A DNA stretch of 64,000 bases from an uncultured bacterium (GCA_902792085.1 CADAYE010000003.1:1-64000); one strand, 5' to 3'; shown: positions 25,099 to 34,541, counted from the stretch's first letter. Notes: a model not told the origin generated them from the letters alone. Made by a program: numbers and translations.

Positions 25099-25214
25099 AT
25101 TTTCCCTTTCTTTTTAACTGTCTCTTTACGAAAATAATTTTAACACAAAAGCATAATTTTTATTACAAATCCTATAAATAACGGATATACTATATTTATA
25201 ATTTTCTTTAAAAT

Positions 25215-25547
25215 ATGAATATGGATTACTATGCGTCATTAGAAAACGAGGATAAAGAACTGAAAGCCGTCGGGTTAGAACTAATGTTTTTAACCCCTGA
25301 AAAATATTCGTCAAAAGACGGTATTACTGCTGTCGAACTGTCTAAACGGGTTAATATTCCTGTTGAAACAGTTAAGAAAAAACTAAGTATTCTCAAAGAT
25401 AAAAATATTGCGATAGTAAAAGGAATAAACCCTAAATATTGGACTTTCGATCAGTATAATTTCCAAAGGCTTCCTGATGATGACGATATATTCCTGCTTT
25501 TATGCAGTTTTGATGATGTGGATTTTGATAAATTTTTCGCTTATTAA
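25215..25547 (+). CDS. Winged-helix-like small putative regulator
   Basis: In this 110-residue protein ITAVELSKRVNIPVETVKKKLSILKDKNIAI has the shape of a helix-turn-helix followed by a wing, as in MarR/ArsR-type folds. The C-terminus is acidic (DDDDIFLLLCSFDDVDFD). No ribosome-binding site is seen; TATAAT ends 12 nt before the ATG, so any leader would be very short. Target and ligand are unknown. Confidence 0.6.
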   Translation: MNMDYYASLENEDKELKAVGLELMFLTPEKYSSKDGITAVELSKRVNIPVETVKKKLSILKDKNIAIVKGINPKYWTFDQYNFQRLPDDDDIFLLLCSFDDVDFDKFFAY

Positions 25548-25614
25548 AACGCAAAAAAGCATATATTTTTAAAAATGAATATGGTAAGATAAATTAAAGA
25601 GAGGACTGAAATTA

Positions 25615-25652
25615 CTACCCTCTCCCTGACTCCCTCACCGAGGGAGGGAAAG
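25615..25652. repeat. CCCTCTCCC/GAGGGAGGG small palindromic element before lysA
   Basis: The element lies between an AGAGAGGA site (25598-25605) and the lysA ATG at 25665. It matches the family seen inside tsaD and rsmE. Confidence 0.6.
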
Positions 25653-25664
25653 CATAAAAAAATA

Positions 25665-26996
25665 ATGACAAATTCGGCAAATCAATCACAAAAACCGCTA
25701 ACAACAAAAATTAATTCGCTCGGCAATATTGAAATAGGCGGATGCGATTTGGTTGAACTTGCAGAAAAATACGGAACTCCGCTTTATGTCATTGACGAAA
25801 ATACTTTAAGAACAATTTGTAAAGACTATAAAAAAGCATTTGAAAAATACCCCAAAACAAATATAATGTACGCATCAAAAGCATTATGCACAAGTGCTGT
25901 CAGTGCAATATTATCACAGGAAGGTTTAGGGTTTGACACGGTTTCGAGCGGTGAAATTTATACTGTATATAAAGCCGGTGCAGATATGAATAAAGTTTTA
26001 TTTAACGGCAACAACAAATCTTTTGATGAACTTAATCTTGCGATAGATTTGGGTGTTGGCAGAATTTCCGTTGATAATTTTTATGAACTTGCGCTTTTAA
26101 ATACAATTGCACAAGGCAAAAATAAAATAGTAAATATTCTATTGAGAATTACTCCCGGAATAGAATGTCACACTCATCAATACATTCAGACAGGACATCT
26201 TGATTCAAAATTCGGATTTGATTTAACCCAGATTGATGAAGCGGTCGAACTGATTCTTAATGAATATACAAATCTGAAATTGCACGGTTTGCATGCACAT
26301 ATAGGTTCTCAAATTTTTGAAACAAGTGTTTATTCTGATGAAATTGATATTTTATGTTCGGAACTTGTAAGGTTAGATGAAAAATTCGGGATACAACTTA
26401 ACGAAATCAATATAGGTGGCGGTTTGGGCGTAAAATACACTAATGAAGATGTTCCGCCGTCAACTTATGAAATCGGAGAAATTGTTGTCAGTGCCTTAGA
26501 TAAAGCAACAAAAAAGTATAATATTGAAGCACCTGCGATATTTTTGGAACCCGGCAGAAGTATAATTTCAATGTGTGGGGTAACTCTTTATACCATAGGA
26601 AGTTCAAAACAAGTTCCCAAAGGCAAAAAATATGTTTCAATAGATGGCGGTATGGCTGATAACCCACGTCCGAGTCTTTATCAGGCAAAATACTTTGCAC
26701 AAACGGCAAACAAAAAAGAAACAGATGAAACAGAAGAAATTACAATCGGTGGTCGTTTTTGCGAATCGGGAGATATTTTGATAGAAAATATTACCTTACC
26801 AAAACTTGATGAAGGTGATATTTTGTGTGTTTATAATACAGGTGCATATAATTATTCAATGGCTTCAAATTATAACAGAGTTGAAAAGCCTGCAATGGTA
26901 CTTGTAAATAACGGTGAATCCGAAGTTATTGTAAAACGCGAAACTTTGGATGATTTGATAAGATGTGATGTAATTCCTGATAGGTTGAGAAAGTAA
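25665..26996 (+). CDS. lysA: Diaminopimelate decarboxylase
   Basis: This PLP fold-III enzyme makes lysine from meso-diaminopimelate. The 443-residue protein has the PLP lysine Lys72 in MYASKAL, HAHIGSQ, the phosphate-binding GGGLG, EPGRSI and CESGD, whose Cys comes from the partner subunit's active site. A small repeat separates the natural-looking AGAGAGGA site from this ATG; the frame stays open through the repeat, so an upstream non-ATG start is conceivable. It starts a three-gene operon with cdaA and yitT (1-2 bp gaps). Confidence 0.92.
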   Translation: MTNSANQSQKPLTTKINSLGNIEIGGCDLVELAEKYGTPLYVIDENTLRTICKDYKKAFEKYPKTNIMYASKALCTSAVSAILSQEGLGFDTVSSGEIYTVYKAGADMNKVLFNGNNKSFDELNLAIDLGVGRISVDNFYELALLNTIAQGKNKIVNILLRITPGIECHTHQYIQTGHLDSKFGFDLTQIDEAVELILNEYTNLKLHGLHAHIGSQIFETSVYSDEIDILCSELVRLDEKFGIQLNEINIGGGLGVKYTNEDVPPSTYEIGEIVVSALDKATKKYNIEAPAIFLEPGRSIISMCGVTLYTIGSSKQVPKGKKYVSIDGGMADNPRPSLYQAKYFAQTANKKETDETEEITIGGRFCESGDILIENITLPKLDEGDILCVYNTGAYNYSMASNYNRVEKPAMVLVNNGESEVIVKRETLDDLIRCDVIPDRLRK

Positions 26997-26997
26997 T

Positions 26998-27900
26998 ATG
27001 GATAGTATTTTAATTGGTCTGCAAAATTTAATAGTTGAATGGCAAACAAACGTTAAAGATGCTTTTGGGTGGAAAAATGTTTTTGAAGTGTTGATAATTG
27101 TATCAATACTTATGCTTATATATCAGAAATTTATTAAAAATTCTCAATCCGAGAAATTTGTAAAAGGTGCCTTTGCACTTGTATTTATCTGGATATTAAG
27201 TGAAATCCTAATTGCCATTGATTTGCAAATTTTGGGTGTATTTTTGCGTTCGGTTGTTTTGTTTGTATCTTTGAGTTTGATTGTTATATTTCAGCCCGAA
27301 CTGAGAAAATTGCTGGGCTATTTAGGGCAGGTAGGATTTATTAACAGATTGTTATCAGGTAAAAAATCCGTGAATGCAAAATCCGTTGATATTATAAAAG
27401 AGGTTGTCGAAGCGGTAAAATATTTATCCAAAACTCACACCGGTGCGCTAATAGTATTTCAAAAAGATTTGAGTAATACTTTCAAAGATGTCGGAACAAT
27501 TCTGAATGCAGATGTTTCAACCGAACTTATTTTGACAATTTTTCATGTTAATACCCCGTTGCATGACGGTGCAATCGTAATCAATGGCGATAAAATAATT
27601 TCAGCCGGAGTTTTGCTTCCTTTGACTGAAGATCCAAAACTCAGTTGGAAATACGGAACACGACACAGAGCCGCAATAGGAATGACCGAAAACACTGATG
27701 CTGCTTGTCTTGTAGTTTCGGAAGAAACAGGTGATGTTTCAATTACAATGGACGGAAGTCTTAAAAAATATGATGATATTCCGTCATTAAAGGCAGATTT
27801 GGAAAATATTCTCGGAATAAAAAAATCTGAAGATATTTCAAATGAACGCAAATTCAGCCTTGAAAAACTGATTACAAAAAACAAAAATACGGATAAATAA
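26998..27900 (+). CDS. cdaA: Diadenylate cyclase CdaA (c-di-AMP synthase)
   Basis: CdaA joins two ATP into c-di-AMP at the membrane, controlling potassium and osmotic balance. The 300-residue protein has three N-terminal hydrophobic helices (about 27-100) and a DAC domain with DGA at 190-192 and RHR at 222-224, the two nucleotide-binding motifs. Its partner CdaR is not adjacent. It is cotranscribed with lysA and a YitT-like protein. Confidence 0.92.
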   Translation: MDSILIGLQNLIVEWQTNVKDAFGWKNVFEVLIIVSILMLIYQKFIKNSQSEKFVKGAFALVFIWILSEILIAIDLQILGVFLRSVVLFVSLSLIVIFQPELRKLLGYLGQVGFINRLLSGKKSVNAKSVDIIKEVVEAVKYLSKTHTGALIVFQKDLSNTFKDVGTILNADVSTELILTIFHVNTPLHDGAIVINGDKIISAGVLLPLTEDPKLSWKYGTRHRAAIGMTENTDAACLVVSEETGDVSITMDGSLKKYDDIPSLKADLENILGIKKSEDISNERKFSLEKLITKNKNTDK

Positions 27901-27901
27901 A

Positions 27902-28750
27902 ATGACTCGTCAGAAAGTAAAAGTTTTAAAGTTAGTAAGAAAATTAATTTTAATAACCTTTGGTGCAATAATCACAGGTTTTGCACTGGGGTCTTTTTTG
28001 TCGCCCAATGATATCATAGATGGCGGTGTAATTGGTGTTTCAATGATTTTGAGTAATGCATTTAAACTTAATTTAGGTTTACTCATTATGATTTTAAACT
28101 TGCCGTTTATTTTGATGGCTTGGAAAAAGATGGGTACAAGATTTGTTATACTTACCGCTTATGCAAACATAGTTCTTGCTTTGGCGACAAACTTTTTTCA
28201 CGATATTCATGCAACAAATGATTTGCTTTTGGCAACGGTGTTTGGCGGCATAATACTTGGGGTTGGGGTTGGAACAATTTTAAAAAGCGAAGCCTCACTT
28301 GACGGAACTGAAATGCTTTCGCTTATTGTCTCTCGTAGGTTCGGGTTTAGTGTCGGAGAATTTATATTATTTATCAATGTATTTATATATGCTGTTGCAG
28401 GTTTGGTTTTTGGCTGGGAAAGCGCAATGTATTCCGTCATGACCTATTTTATAGGGTCAAAAGTCATAGATAGTGTAATGGAAGGATTTAACAGTTCAAA
28501 ATCAGTCAGAGTAATCAGCGACAAATCAGCGCAAATCGGCGAAGCACTTATTGAAAAATTAGATATCAGTGTAACATATCTGCAGGGTATAGGCGGATAT
28601 TCGGGGTTGAATAAAGAACTTATTTACTGTGTAATTTCTCGTATCGAACTGCCAAAAATGCTTGATATAGTAAAAGAAATTGATGAAAGAGCATTTGTTT
28701 CGGTTGTTGATGTCCACGAAGTATATGGCGGAAGTTTCAAAAAACATTAA
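27902..28750 (+). CDS. YitT-family membrane protein
   Basis: This 282-residue protein has five or six hydrophobic helices (about 15-195; FALGSFLSPNDIIDGGVIGV is the family's repeated motif) and a soluble C-terminal domain (about 200-282) of the DUF2179/ACT-like kind, with ITYL-like QGIGGYSGLNKELIYCVISR. Function in the family is poorly defined. Context with CdaA suggests envelope or osmotic physiology. Confidence 0.82.
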   Translation: MTRQKVKVLKLVRKLILITFGAIITGFALGSFLSPNDIIDGGVIGVSMILSNAFKLNLGLLIMILNLPFILMAWKKMGTRFVILTAYANIVLALATNFFHDIHATNDLLLATVFGGIILGVGVGTILKSEASLDGTEMLSLIVSRRFGFSVGEFILFINVFIYAVAGLVFGWESAMYSVMTYFIGSKVIDSVMEGFNSSKSVRVISDKSAQIGEALIEKLDISVTYLQGIGGYSGLNKELIYCVISRIELPKMLDIVKEIDERAFVSVVDVHEVYGGSFKKH

Positions 28751-28756
28751 ATATAA

Positions 28757-28831
28757 AATGCGCCCTACTGCTAATAGGACACATTTTACTAATTTTGTCA
28801 TCTGTATTGGCTTATCTCGTGGGATTAGCCT
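28757..28831 (+). terminator. Two hairpins after the lysA-cdaA-yitT operon
   Basis: An imperfect 13-bp stem (AAAATGCGCCCTA pairing TAGGACACATTTT) is followed by GGCTTATC/GATTAGCC. The first ends in TTTTACTAATTTT and may terminate the operon. Confidence 0.45.
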
Positions 28832-28956
28832 CCCTACTCTTATTGTAAATTATTTTTATAATTTTTCAAGTGGAATTATATATTTTTTTATATAAAATCT
28901 GATTTATAAAATATAAATTATAGACAAATTGAGAATTAATAATATTTCTCGCACTA

Positions 28957-29163
28957 TTATTTTATAAATTTATTTAATTCAACACCAAAAAAATGTGCTA
29001 TTCTTACCATAAGAAAGAACTTCGGATGTTGTTTCCCATTTTCTATAAGACTTACAGTTCTTGGGGATACTTTCAAAATATTCGCAAGTTGTTCCTGCGA
29101 TAAATCTTTACGAATTCTTTCAAGTTTAATTTCTTTACCTAAAAATTTTAAATCATAATCCAT
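28957..29163 (-). CDS. XRE-family helix-turn-helix regulator
   Basis: This 68-residue protein is one HTH_3 domain: LERIRKDLSQEQLANILKVS, then SPRTVSLIENGKQHP. On the minus strand TATAAT lies 7 nt before the ATG with no ribosome-binding site, so the message is probably leaderless. It diverges from a small acidic protein gene across an AT-rich palindrome (29216-29239), which is the likely operator. Confidence 0.85.
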   Translation of the reverse strand: MDYDLKFLGKEIKLERIRKDLSQEQLANILKVSPRTVSLIENGKQHPKFFLMVRIAHFFGVELNKFIK

Positions 29164-29215
29164 AGATAAAATTATACATATTTGACAAAATATCGTCTAT
29201 GTAATAATATTCATG

Positions 29216-29239
29216 AAATATGATATAAATATCATATTT
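29216..29239. promoter_or_regulatory. 11-bp dyad, operator candidate
   Basis: AAATATGATAT and ATATCATATTT flank an AA centre, midway between the divergent XRE gene and the small protein gene at 29302. Confidence 0.5.
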
Positions 29240-29301
29240 GGTAAATATTATATTTATTTATAATAAATTTACATAATTTGTAAAATAGAAATCGAGGTAA
29301 A

Positions 29302-29523
29302 ATGAATAAAGAGCAACATTTAGAATTTGAAAATATTATGACTGAATTTCATAAGACTCACTCACTTATAAAAATCTTACGGTATATTTTAGAATACGAA
29401 GATATTGAAGATATACAAGAATTGGAATTGAATTATTTGATTGAAATTATAGATGAAAATATTAATAAAGTTTATTGGGATTTTGATGATATTGAGCATA
29501 TTATTTTATATGAAAATGAATAA
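29302..29523 (+). CDS. Small acidic hypothetical protein
   Basis: This 73-residue protein has GAGGTAAA directly before the ATG. It is helical and very acidic in its second half (EYEDIEDIQELELNYLIEII). There is no known motif. It pairs divergently with an XRE regulator, the same layout as 61505/61778, where the small protein has a similar length and a similar hydrophobic/acidic helical pattern. Confidence 0.6.
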   Translation: MNKEQHLEFENIMTEFHKTHSLIKILRYILEYEDIEDIQELELNYLIEIIDENINKVYWDFDDIEHIILYENE

Positions 29524-29590
29524 AAAACATTAAATTATAGACAAGTAAATAAAAATATTATATACTTATCTTAGAAAATGAGGAAATAAA

Positions 29591-29938
29591 ATGGCTAAAA
29601 ATAATGATACGGTTCCAATAGAAGTTACTATTTTGACATCTGACCACGATATAAAAGGGGTGGTTCATGTTTCAAAATATACAAATACAAACAGAGAACT
29701 TACCGACCTTTTAAACGACAGAGAAAGAAGATTTTTAGCCGTAACTAATGCTGAAATTTATCCCCGTACGGGTAATCAGTCTCCGAGAAGATATAACTTC
29801 CTTGAAATCCATATGGATTATGTTTTGATGGTTCATCCTACAACTCAGGCAGTATTTAGAGATTCAGGCAAAACACAGGAAGATATTGCAAGATTCAGAG
29901 ATTTGAGAGCAAAATTAAATCAAACAAAACCGTTCTAA
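29591..29938 (+). CDS. Conserved hypothetical protein, 115 residues
   Basis: This is a soluble, beta-rich-looking protein with VPIEVTILTSDHDIKGVVHV, ELTDLLNDRERRFLAVTNAE and EIHMDYVLMVHPTT. The pattern of a short modified-site strand followed by 'LLN...FLxVTNAEI' recalls small Sm-like/DUF domains, but I cannot name it. GAGG lies about 10 nt before the ATG. Confidence 0.65.
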   Translation: MAKNNDTVPIEVTILTSDHDIKGVVHVSKYTNTNRELTDLLNDRERRFLAVTNAEIYPRTGNQSPRRYNFLEIHMDYVLMVHPTTQAVFRDSGKTQEDIARFRDLRAKLNQTKPF

Positions 29939-29941
29939 GTA

Positions 29942-29958
29942 GCAAAAAATATTTTTAC
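29942..29958 (+). promoter_or_regulatory. 17-bp element shared with 39391-39407
   Basis: GCAAAAAATATTTTTAC occurs exactly here and at 39391-39407, in both cases 16 nt before the ATG of a HExxH protein gene. No ribosome-binding site lies in the gap. Confidence 0.5.
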
Positions 29959-29974
29959 GCTTTTTTTTATATAC

Positions 29975-31141
29975 ATGACGAGCGGATATTATTTGATTTC
30001 AAAAGTAGAAAAACTTCCTTATTACAAGTATAAGGGTGATGTTTTACGATTGATAAATCAAACCGCAAGAACAGTTGATGAAGTTGTTGTCGGGCTAAAA
30101 AATCGTCCCGAAATAATAAGGAGAATAACCACTTTTAAAGACTCAAAAGGTAATATTATAGAGCGTGCAATTAATTTTTCCGACAAATCGTACAGAAACA
30201 GAATTTATACAACCCGTTATAATGTTATTGGCGAAGACGAATTTGTAACTTCAGTTCATACAAAAGAATACACCTTGCCAAGGACATTAAAAAAGGCACA
30301 TGAACAATCAGTTCTTGCTCGCTATCCAAGAACTTTGTTTTGGACTCCTGTTAAATTTTTTACAAATCACTTGAGCGAAAATATCCAAACAGGTGACAAA
30401 ATTTTAACACAGGTTAAACAAACAAATCTTATGAAACCTCAAAAAGAAACTCATACATTTGTTGAATTTCCACATATTATCAACGGTAAAATTGAAAATA
30501 AGGGAAAAAAGATTTTAAAATTTTCTGTCAATACATTGAGCGGACATACAATTAATAATAAAAATATTCTTGAAGACGGAACAAAACTTCCTCAAAATGA
30601 TTCATTTTTAGGGATACGAGCATTAGATATAAATGATTCCAAAACGGCCTTTGCTCAAAAATTTTTGAATGAAAGAGGTTTAAAAAATAAAAGAATAACA
30701 ATCAATCCGGAATATTTGCCCGCAGATGACAGAGAAGAACTTGCAAAAGCACTTTTTGATCCAAATGAAGGTTCTATAAATTTTGTAAAAGGGTACAAAT
30801 ACATGTCAAAATCGGAAGTTTGTGCGACTTCACGACACGAAACAGAACATGGCTGGCAATTCTATCTTCATGCAAGAAATACACAAGGCGGAACAACATA
30901 TTGGGAAGAAAAAATGTATGACCTGTTTAAGGATTTGCCAAAATCATTGAAAAAAGAGGCTCAGGAATATACCGATTCAATTCGCTCTTATGTAACAATA
31001 GCCGAGGACAGGGTAAAATATCGCAAAAACCGGATTGAAATAAAAGCTAATGAACAGGGTGAAATAGCAAGAGTTTTATACGATTACGAAAGAGCGGAAA
31101 TCCAAAAAGAATTTCCGCACATTCCAAAAGAACTTTTATAA
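29975..31141 (+). CDS. Putative zinc metallopeptidase-like protein (HETEH)
   Basis: This 388-residue protein belongs to no family I can name. SRHETEHGWQ at residues 286-295 gives a HExxH zinc site (His288, Glu289, His292); RIEIKANEQGE near the C-terminus could supply the third ligand Glu. The N-terminal 200 residues are beta-rich and Lys/Thr-rich. There is no signal peptide. The upstream 17-bp element is shared with another HExxH gene at 39424, so the two may be co-regulated. Confidence 0.6.
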   Translation: MTSGYYLISKVEKLPYYKYKGDVLRLINQTARTVDEVVVGLKNRPEIIRRITTFKDSKGNIIERAINFSDKSYRNRIYTTRYNVIGEDEFVTSVHTKEYTLPRTLKKAHEQSVLARYPRTLFWTPVKFFTNHLSENIQTGDKILTQVKQTNLMKPQKETHTFVEFPHIINGKIENKGKKILKFSVNTLSGHTINNKNILEDGTKLPQNDSFLGIRALDINDSKTAFAQKFLNERGLKNKRITINPEYLPADDREELAKALFDPNEGSINFVKGYKYMSKSEVCATSRHETEHGWQFYLHARNTQGGTTYWEEKMYDLFKDLPKSLKKEAQEYTDSIRSYVTIAEDRVKYRKNRIEIKANEQGEIARVLYDYERAEIQKEFPHIPKELL

Positions 31142-31149
31142 ATTTTTAA

Positions 31150-31623
31150 TTAATCAGCATCAAGATATTCGGTAACAAGTTCGGACATACATTTGCGGTC
31201 ATCAAAAATTTCTTTTTCGTTAAAGTAAATTGCTATTTCTCTTTCCGCACTTTCAACACTGTCAGAACCATGAACGACATTGTATTCCATAACTTGTGCA
31301 AAATCAGCACGGATTGTTCCGACTTCTGCTTTATCAGGGTCAGTTGAACCCATCAAATGTCTTACACCTGCAACGGCATTGTAACCTTCAACAACCATTG
31401 CAACTATCGGACCGCTTTGAATATATCTGATAAGTCTCGGGTAGAAAGGTTTTCCTTCATGTTCTGCGTAATGTGCTTTTGCTTGGGCATCCGTAACCTG
31501 AAGCATTTTTAATGCCGTAACTTTGTATCCTTTTGTTTCAAATCTTTTTACAATATCACCTATAAGTCCTCTTTGTACTCCGTCAGGTTTTATCGCAACA
31601 AATGTTCTCTCCTCTGCCCGCAT
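31150..31623 (-). CDS. ndk: Nucleoside diphosphate kinase
   Basis: This enzyme moves the gamma-phosphate from ATP to other NDPs through a phospho-histidine. The 157-residue protein starts at ATG 31623 with AAGGAGA. TFVAIKPDGVQRGLIG, HYAEHEGKPF and NVVHGSDSVESAERE with catalytic His118 are diagnostic. It is a single-gene unit ending close to the HExxH gene. Confidence 0.96.
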   Translation of the reverse strand: MRAEERTFVAIKPDGVQRGLIGDIVKRFETKGYKVTALKMLQVTDAQAKAHYAEHEGKPFYPRLIRYIQSGPIVAMVVEGYNAVAGVRHLMGSTDPDKAEVGTIRADFAQVMEYNVVHGSDSVESAEREIAIYFNEKEIFDDRKCMSELVTEYLDAD

Positions 31624-31705
31624 AATAAATCTCCTTAAAAATCTCAATACACTTTGAGTGTAGCATAAATTTAATATTTTTACAAATCTATGTTATAATA
31701 TCACT

Positions 31706-32644
31706 ATGAAAAAAATACTCTTATCGTTAATTTTGTCGGCATTAATTTGTTATGCACCTGTCTTTTCAAATGAAATAGAAGATGACTATTTCGATATTGC
31801 AGCAAATTATTGTGTTGTAGGAGATTATAATTCGGCATTAGAATATCTTGAAAAAATACTTCAGATTAATCCGTCAAACCAGCATGCGCTTGATTTGAAA
31901 AAAGGATTAAATCATGTAATTTCAAACGATAAAAAATCATTTATAGATAATGTATCACCGCTTGTAAGACAAGCAATGGAGTATAAGCGCGCCGGAGATG
32001 AAACAGGAGAATGGAACACACTTGTTAAAGCAACTCAGGATGCCAATGCTTATATTGCTTATTATTATCTTGGCAATTTTTATCGTTCAAAAAAAGAATA
32101 CAAAAGTGCTTTGAATGCTTATAGCGCATCATCTTCTGCCAGACCTGATTTCGCACCGGCATATTTGGGAACGGCAATAGTTCTTTATGAAATGGGGCAA
32201 TTTAACAGTGCAATAAATCCGATAGATAAATATTTGTCATTTAATCCGGAAGATGATTTGGCGTATGCAATAAAATCAAGAGCCGAATTTGAACTTGGAA
32301 TGATTTTGCAGGCTCAGGAGGATAACGAAATTGCCATTAAAATAAATGATTGCCCCGAATACCGATTTGACAAAGCAAAAATTTTATTTAAACAGGGTAA
32401 TGCAAAAGAATCCAGAGAACTTTTTAAATCTCTTTTAAATGATATTCAGATTTCAAAAATATATGAATATATGGGCTTGTGTGACCTTGCGCTAAATGAT
32501 TACACTCAGGCGGTAACGGATTTTGACCGTGCAATCCTCTTAACTAATGATGACGAATATCTTGAAATGAAATATAATGAAGCAAAGCAAATGCTGGAAA
32601 GTAAGAATAATGGTTCATCATCACAAACAGAATTACCATACTAA
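31706..32644 (+). CDS. Secreted TPR protein
   Basis: This 312-residue protein has a signal peptide (MKKILLSLILSALICYAPVFS) followed by six or seven tetratricopeptide-like units such as NSALEYLEKILQINPSNQHA, ALNAYSASSSARPDFAPAYL and DYTQAVTDFDRAILLTND. TPR arrays bind proteins or peptides; this one should be in the periplasm. TATAAT lies 6 nt before the ATG without a ribosome-binding site. Its end overlaps the next gene's start. Confidence 0.85.
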   Translation: MKKILLSLILSALICYAPVFSNEIEDDYFDIAANYCVVGDYNSALEYLEKILQINPSNQHALDLKKGLNHVISNDKKSFIDNVSPLVRQAMEYKRAGDETGEWNTLVKATQDANAYIAYYYLGNFYRSKKEYKSALNAYSASSSARPDFAPAYLGTAIVLYEMGQFNSAINPIDKYLSFNPEDDLAYAIKSRAEFELGMILQAQEDNEIAIKINDCPEYRFDKAKILFKQGNAKESRELFKSLLNDIQISKIYEYMGLCDLALNDYTQAVTDFDRAILLTNDDEYLEMKYNEAKQMLESKNNGSSSQTELPY

Positions 32645-33599
32645 ATCGGGCAGTTTTTTGTCAAAAGTAACAAACGCTTTTGCAACAATTGTAATGACTG
32701 TTGCTTTGATGTGGGGTTTGCAGGCATGCAGTAATGTTTCAGCCCTTCGTTTTGTGCAGTTAAGTGATATTCATTTCCATGAAAACGGTTCAAATACAAC
32801 ATTCAAGATGATAGGTGAATCTTCACGCTTGCTTGATGATGCAATAGAACAAATTAACGAACAGAAAGATATTGATTTTGTTATGGTTACGGGAGATTTA
32901 ATAGACAAGCCGCTTGAAAAAGAGTTAAAAGCGGTTTTACCCCACATGCAAAATCTAAATTATCCGTGGTATTTTGCTTTTGGGAATCATGACAGATGTG
33001 TCGGCGGATATTTAGACACAAATTTATTTTTGAAAATGCTCCGAGAAGCAAATCCTGATTTTACTTATGATAATCCTTATTATTCTTTTGTTCCTAAAAA
33101 AGGTTACAGAGTAATAGTTTTAGATGATGCTATTACAAAAGAAATAACTTCACAGGGTTATATAGACGAAAAGCAGTTAAAATGGCTTAAAAGAGAACTT
33201 GACAGAGCCAAAAACGATACAGCATTAATCTTTATGCATATACCGTTAATTGAACCTTTTGCAAGTCCAAATCACAGATTAAGAAACGCATCACAGGTTA
33301 TGGGGCTTATAGAAAGTTATAAAAACCCGATAGGAGTTTTTCAGGGACACTACCACGCAACGAGAGTCGTTCAGCATGAAAATGTTTTGTATGTAAATAC
33401 TCCTGCTTTGGTTTCGTATCCCGATGCTTTCAGAATAATATCCGTTCAGAATTATAAAGACAAAACAGTTTTTGAACTCAAATGGTTTGAAACGAGAGAA
33501 AAAACTATTCAAAAAATGGCAAAACTTCTTGTAATCGCATCTTCAATCTACACGGGCGAAGAAAATGAGCGCAACGGAGTTTATGAGATAAAGAAATAA
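32610..33599 (+). CDS. Calcineurin-like metallophosphoesterase, probable lipoprotein
   Basis: This 329-residue protein shows the five metallophosphoesterase blocks: SDIHFH, GDLID, GNHDR, MHIP and GHYH, binding two metals, as in Icc/CpdA 3',5'-cyclic nucleotide phosphodiesterases. The N-terminus has a hydrophobic stretch ending in GLQAC, compatible with a lipobox, so it is probably anchored facing the periplasm. ATG 32610 is chosen; an earlier ATG at 32577 lies deep in the TPR gene. Substrate unknown. Confidence 0.82.
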   Translation: MVHHHKQNYHTKSGSFLSKVTNAFATIVMTVALMWGLQACSNVSALRFVQLSDIHFHENGSNTTFKMIGESSRLLDDAIEQINEQKDIDFVMVTGDLIDKPLEKELKAVLPHMQNLNYPWYFAFGNHDRCVGGYLDTNLFLKMLREANPDFTYDNPYYSFVPKKGYRVIVLDDAITKEITSQGYIDEKQLKWLKRELDRAKNDTALIFMHIPLIEPFASPNHRLRNASQVMGLIESYKNPIGVFQGHYHATRVVQHENVLYVNTPALVSYPDAFRIISVQNYKDKTVFELKWFETREKTIQKMAKLLVIASSIYTGEENERNGVYEIKK

Positions 33600-33617
33600 A
33601 CATAAAAGGCTGATAGT

Positions 33618-34541
33618 ATGAAAGATTTTAAAGTAAAATTCAGAGGTGTAAGAGGCAGTTTCCCCGTTGCCGATAAGAAATTTTTGCAATACGGCGGAAA
33701 TACCTCCTGTGTGGAAATTAATGCAGGCGGACATGTTATTATACTTGATGCAGGAACAGGTATCGTCAAAGTCGGGGATGAACTTATGGAAAAATATATT
33801 TCCTCCGCACTTGAAGTAAAAGACAGAACCCCTGTCTGTGCATCTGTTTTACTTTCTCACATTCATCAGGACCATATTCTCGGGCTTACATTTTTCAAAC
33901 CAATGCATCTAAAATCTTCTAAAATCAGTATTTTTGGTGATGGGAATGATAGTGATATTTTAAAAGACAACCTTACAAATCTTGTTTTCGGAAAAACTTT
34001 TCCGCTTGATTTAAACGATATTCAATGTGAACTTGATATTCACAATTTAGATGAAGATTATGTAATTTTATTCAAGCCCGATTGTAATGCGCAACTTGTG
34101 AAAAAAGATGAACTGAAACCGCAGGAAAATGATGTTATAGTGAGTTTTTACAAATCATATGTTCATCCGCAAAACGGTGTAATTATATACAAAATAACTT
34201 ATCAGGGTAAATCTGTTGTCTATGCAACCGATAAAGAAAGTTATTTTGGCGGGGATAAAAAATTTGTGCAATTTTCAAAAAATTGCGACCTGTTAATTCA
34301 TGATGCCCAATACACTTCAGAGGATTATCTTAATTCTCATTCCCCCAAGCAGGGATTTGGACATTCAACTTATGATATGGCAATTGAGGCTATGCGTCAG
34401 ACTGGGGCAAAAAATCTTGTATTTTTCCATTATGATCCGTCTTATGATGATTCTAAACTTGATAAAATAAAAGAACTTTATACCTCACAAAATAAAAATG
34501 TTTATATGGCATACGAAGGTCTTGAATTAAATATTGAATAA
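33618..34541 (+). CDS. MBL-fold metal-dependent hydrolase
   Basis: This 307-residue protein contains HIHQDH (His81, His83, Asp85, His86), the binuclear zinc signature, with LDAGTGI near 44-50, later ATDKE and a C-terminal VFFHYDPS block. RGVRGSFPV near the start is typical of the PhnP/cyclic phosphodiesterase branch. AAAGG precedes the ATG. It sits 18 bp after a metallophosphoesterase, so both may act on phosphodiesters. Confidence 0.82.
   Translation: MKDFKVKFRGVRGSFPVADKKFLQYGGNTSCVEINAGGHVIILDAGTGIVKVGDELMEKYISSALEVKDRTPVCASVLLSHIHQDHILGLTFFKPMHLKSSKISIFGDGNDSDILKDNLTNLVFGKTFPLDLNDIQCELDIHNLDEDYVILFKPDCNAQLVKKDELKPQENDVIVSFYKSYVHPQNGVIIYKITYQGKSVVYATDKESYFGGDKKFVQFSKNCDLLIHDAQYTSEDYLNSHSPKQGFGHSTYDMAIEAMRQTGAKNLVFFHYDPSYDDSKLDKIKELYTSQNKNVYMAYEGLELNIE

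Noticed and set aside
28680-28895. A 71-codon frame overlapping the end of the yitT-like gene
   Set aside because: It is out of frame within a real gene and crosses the hairpins after it, without a ribosome-binding site.
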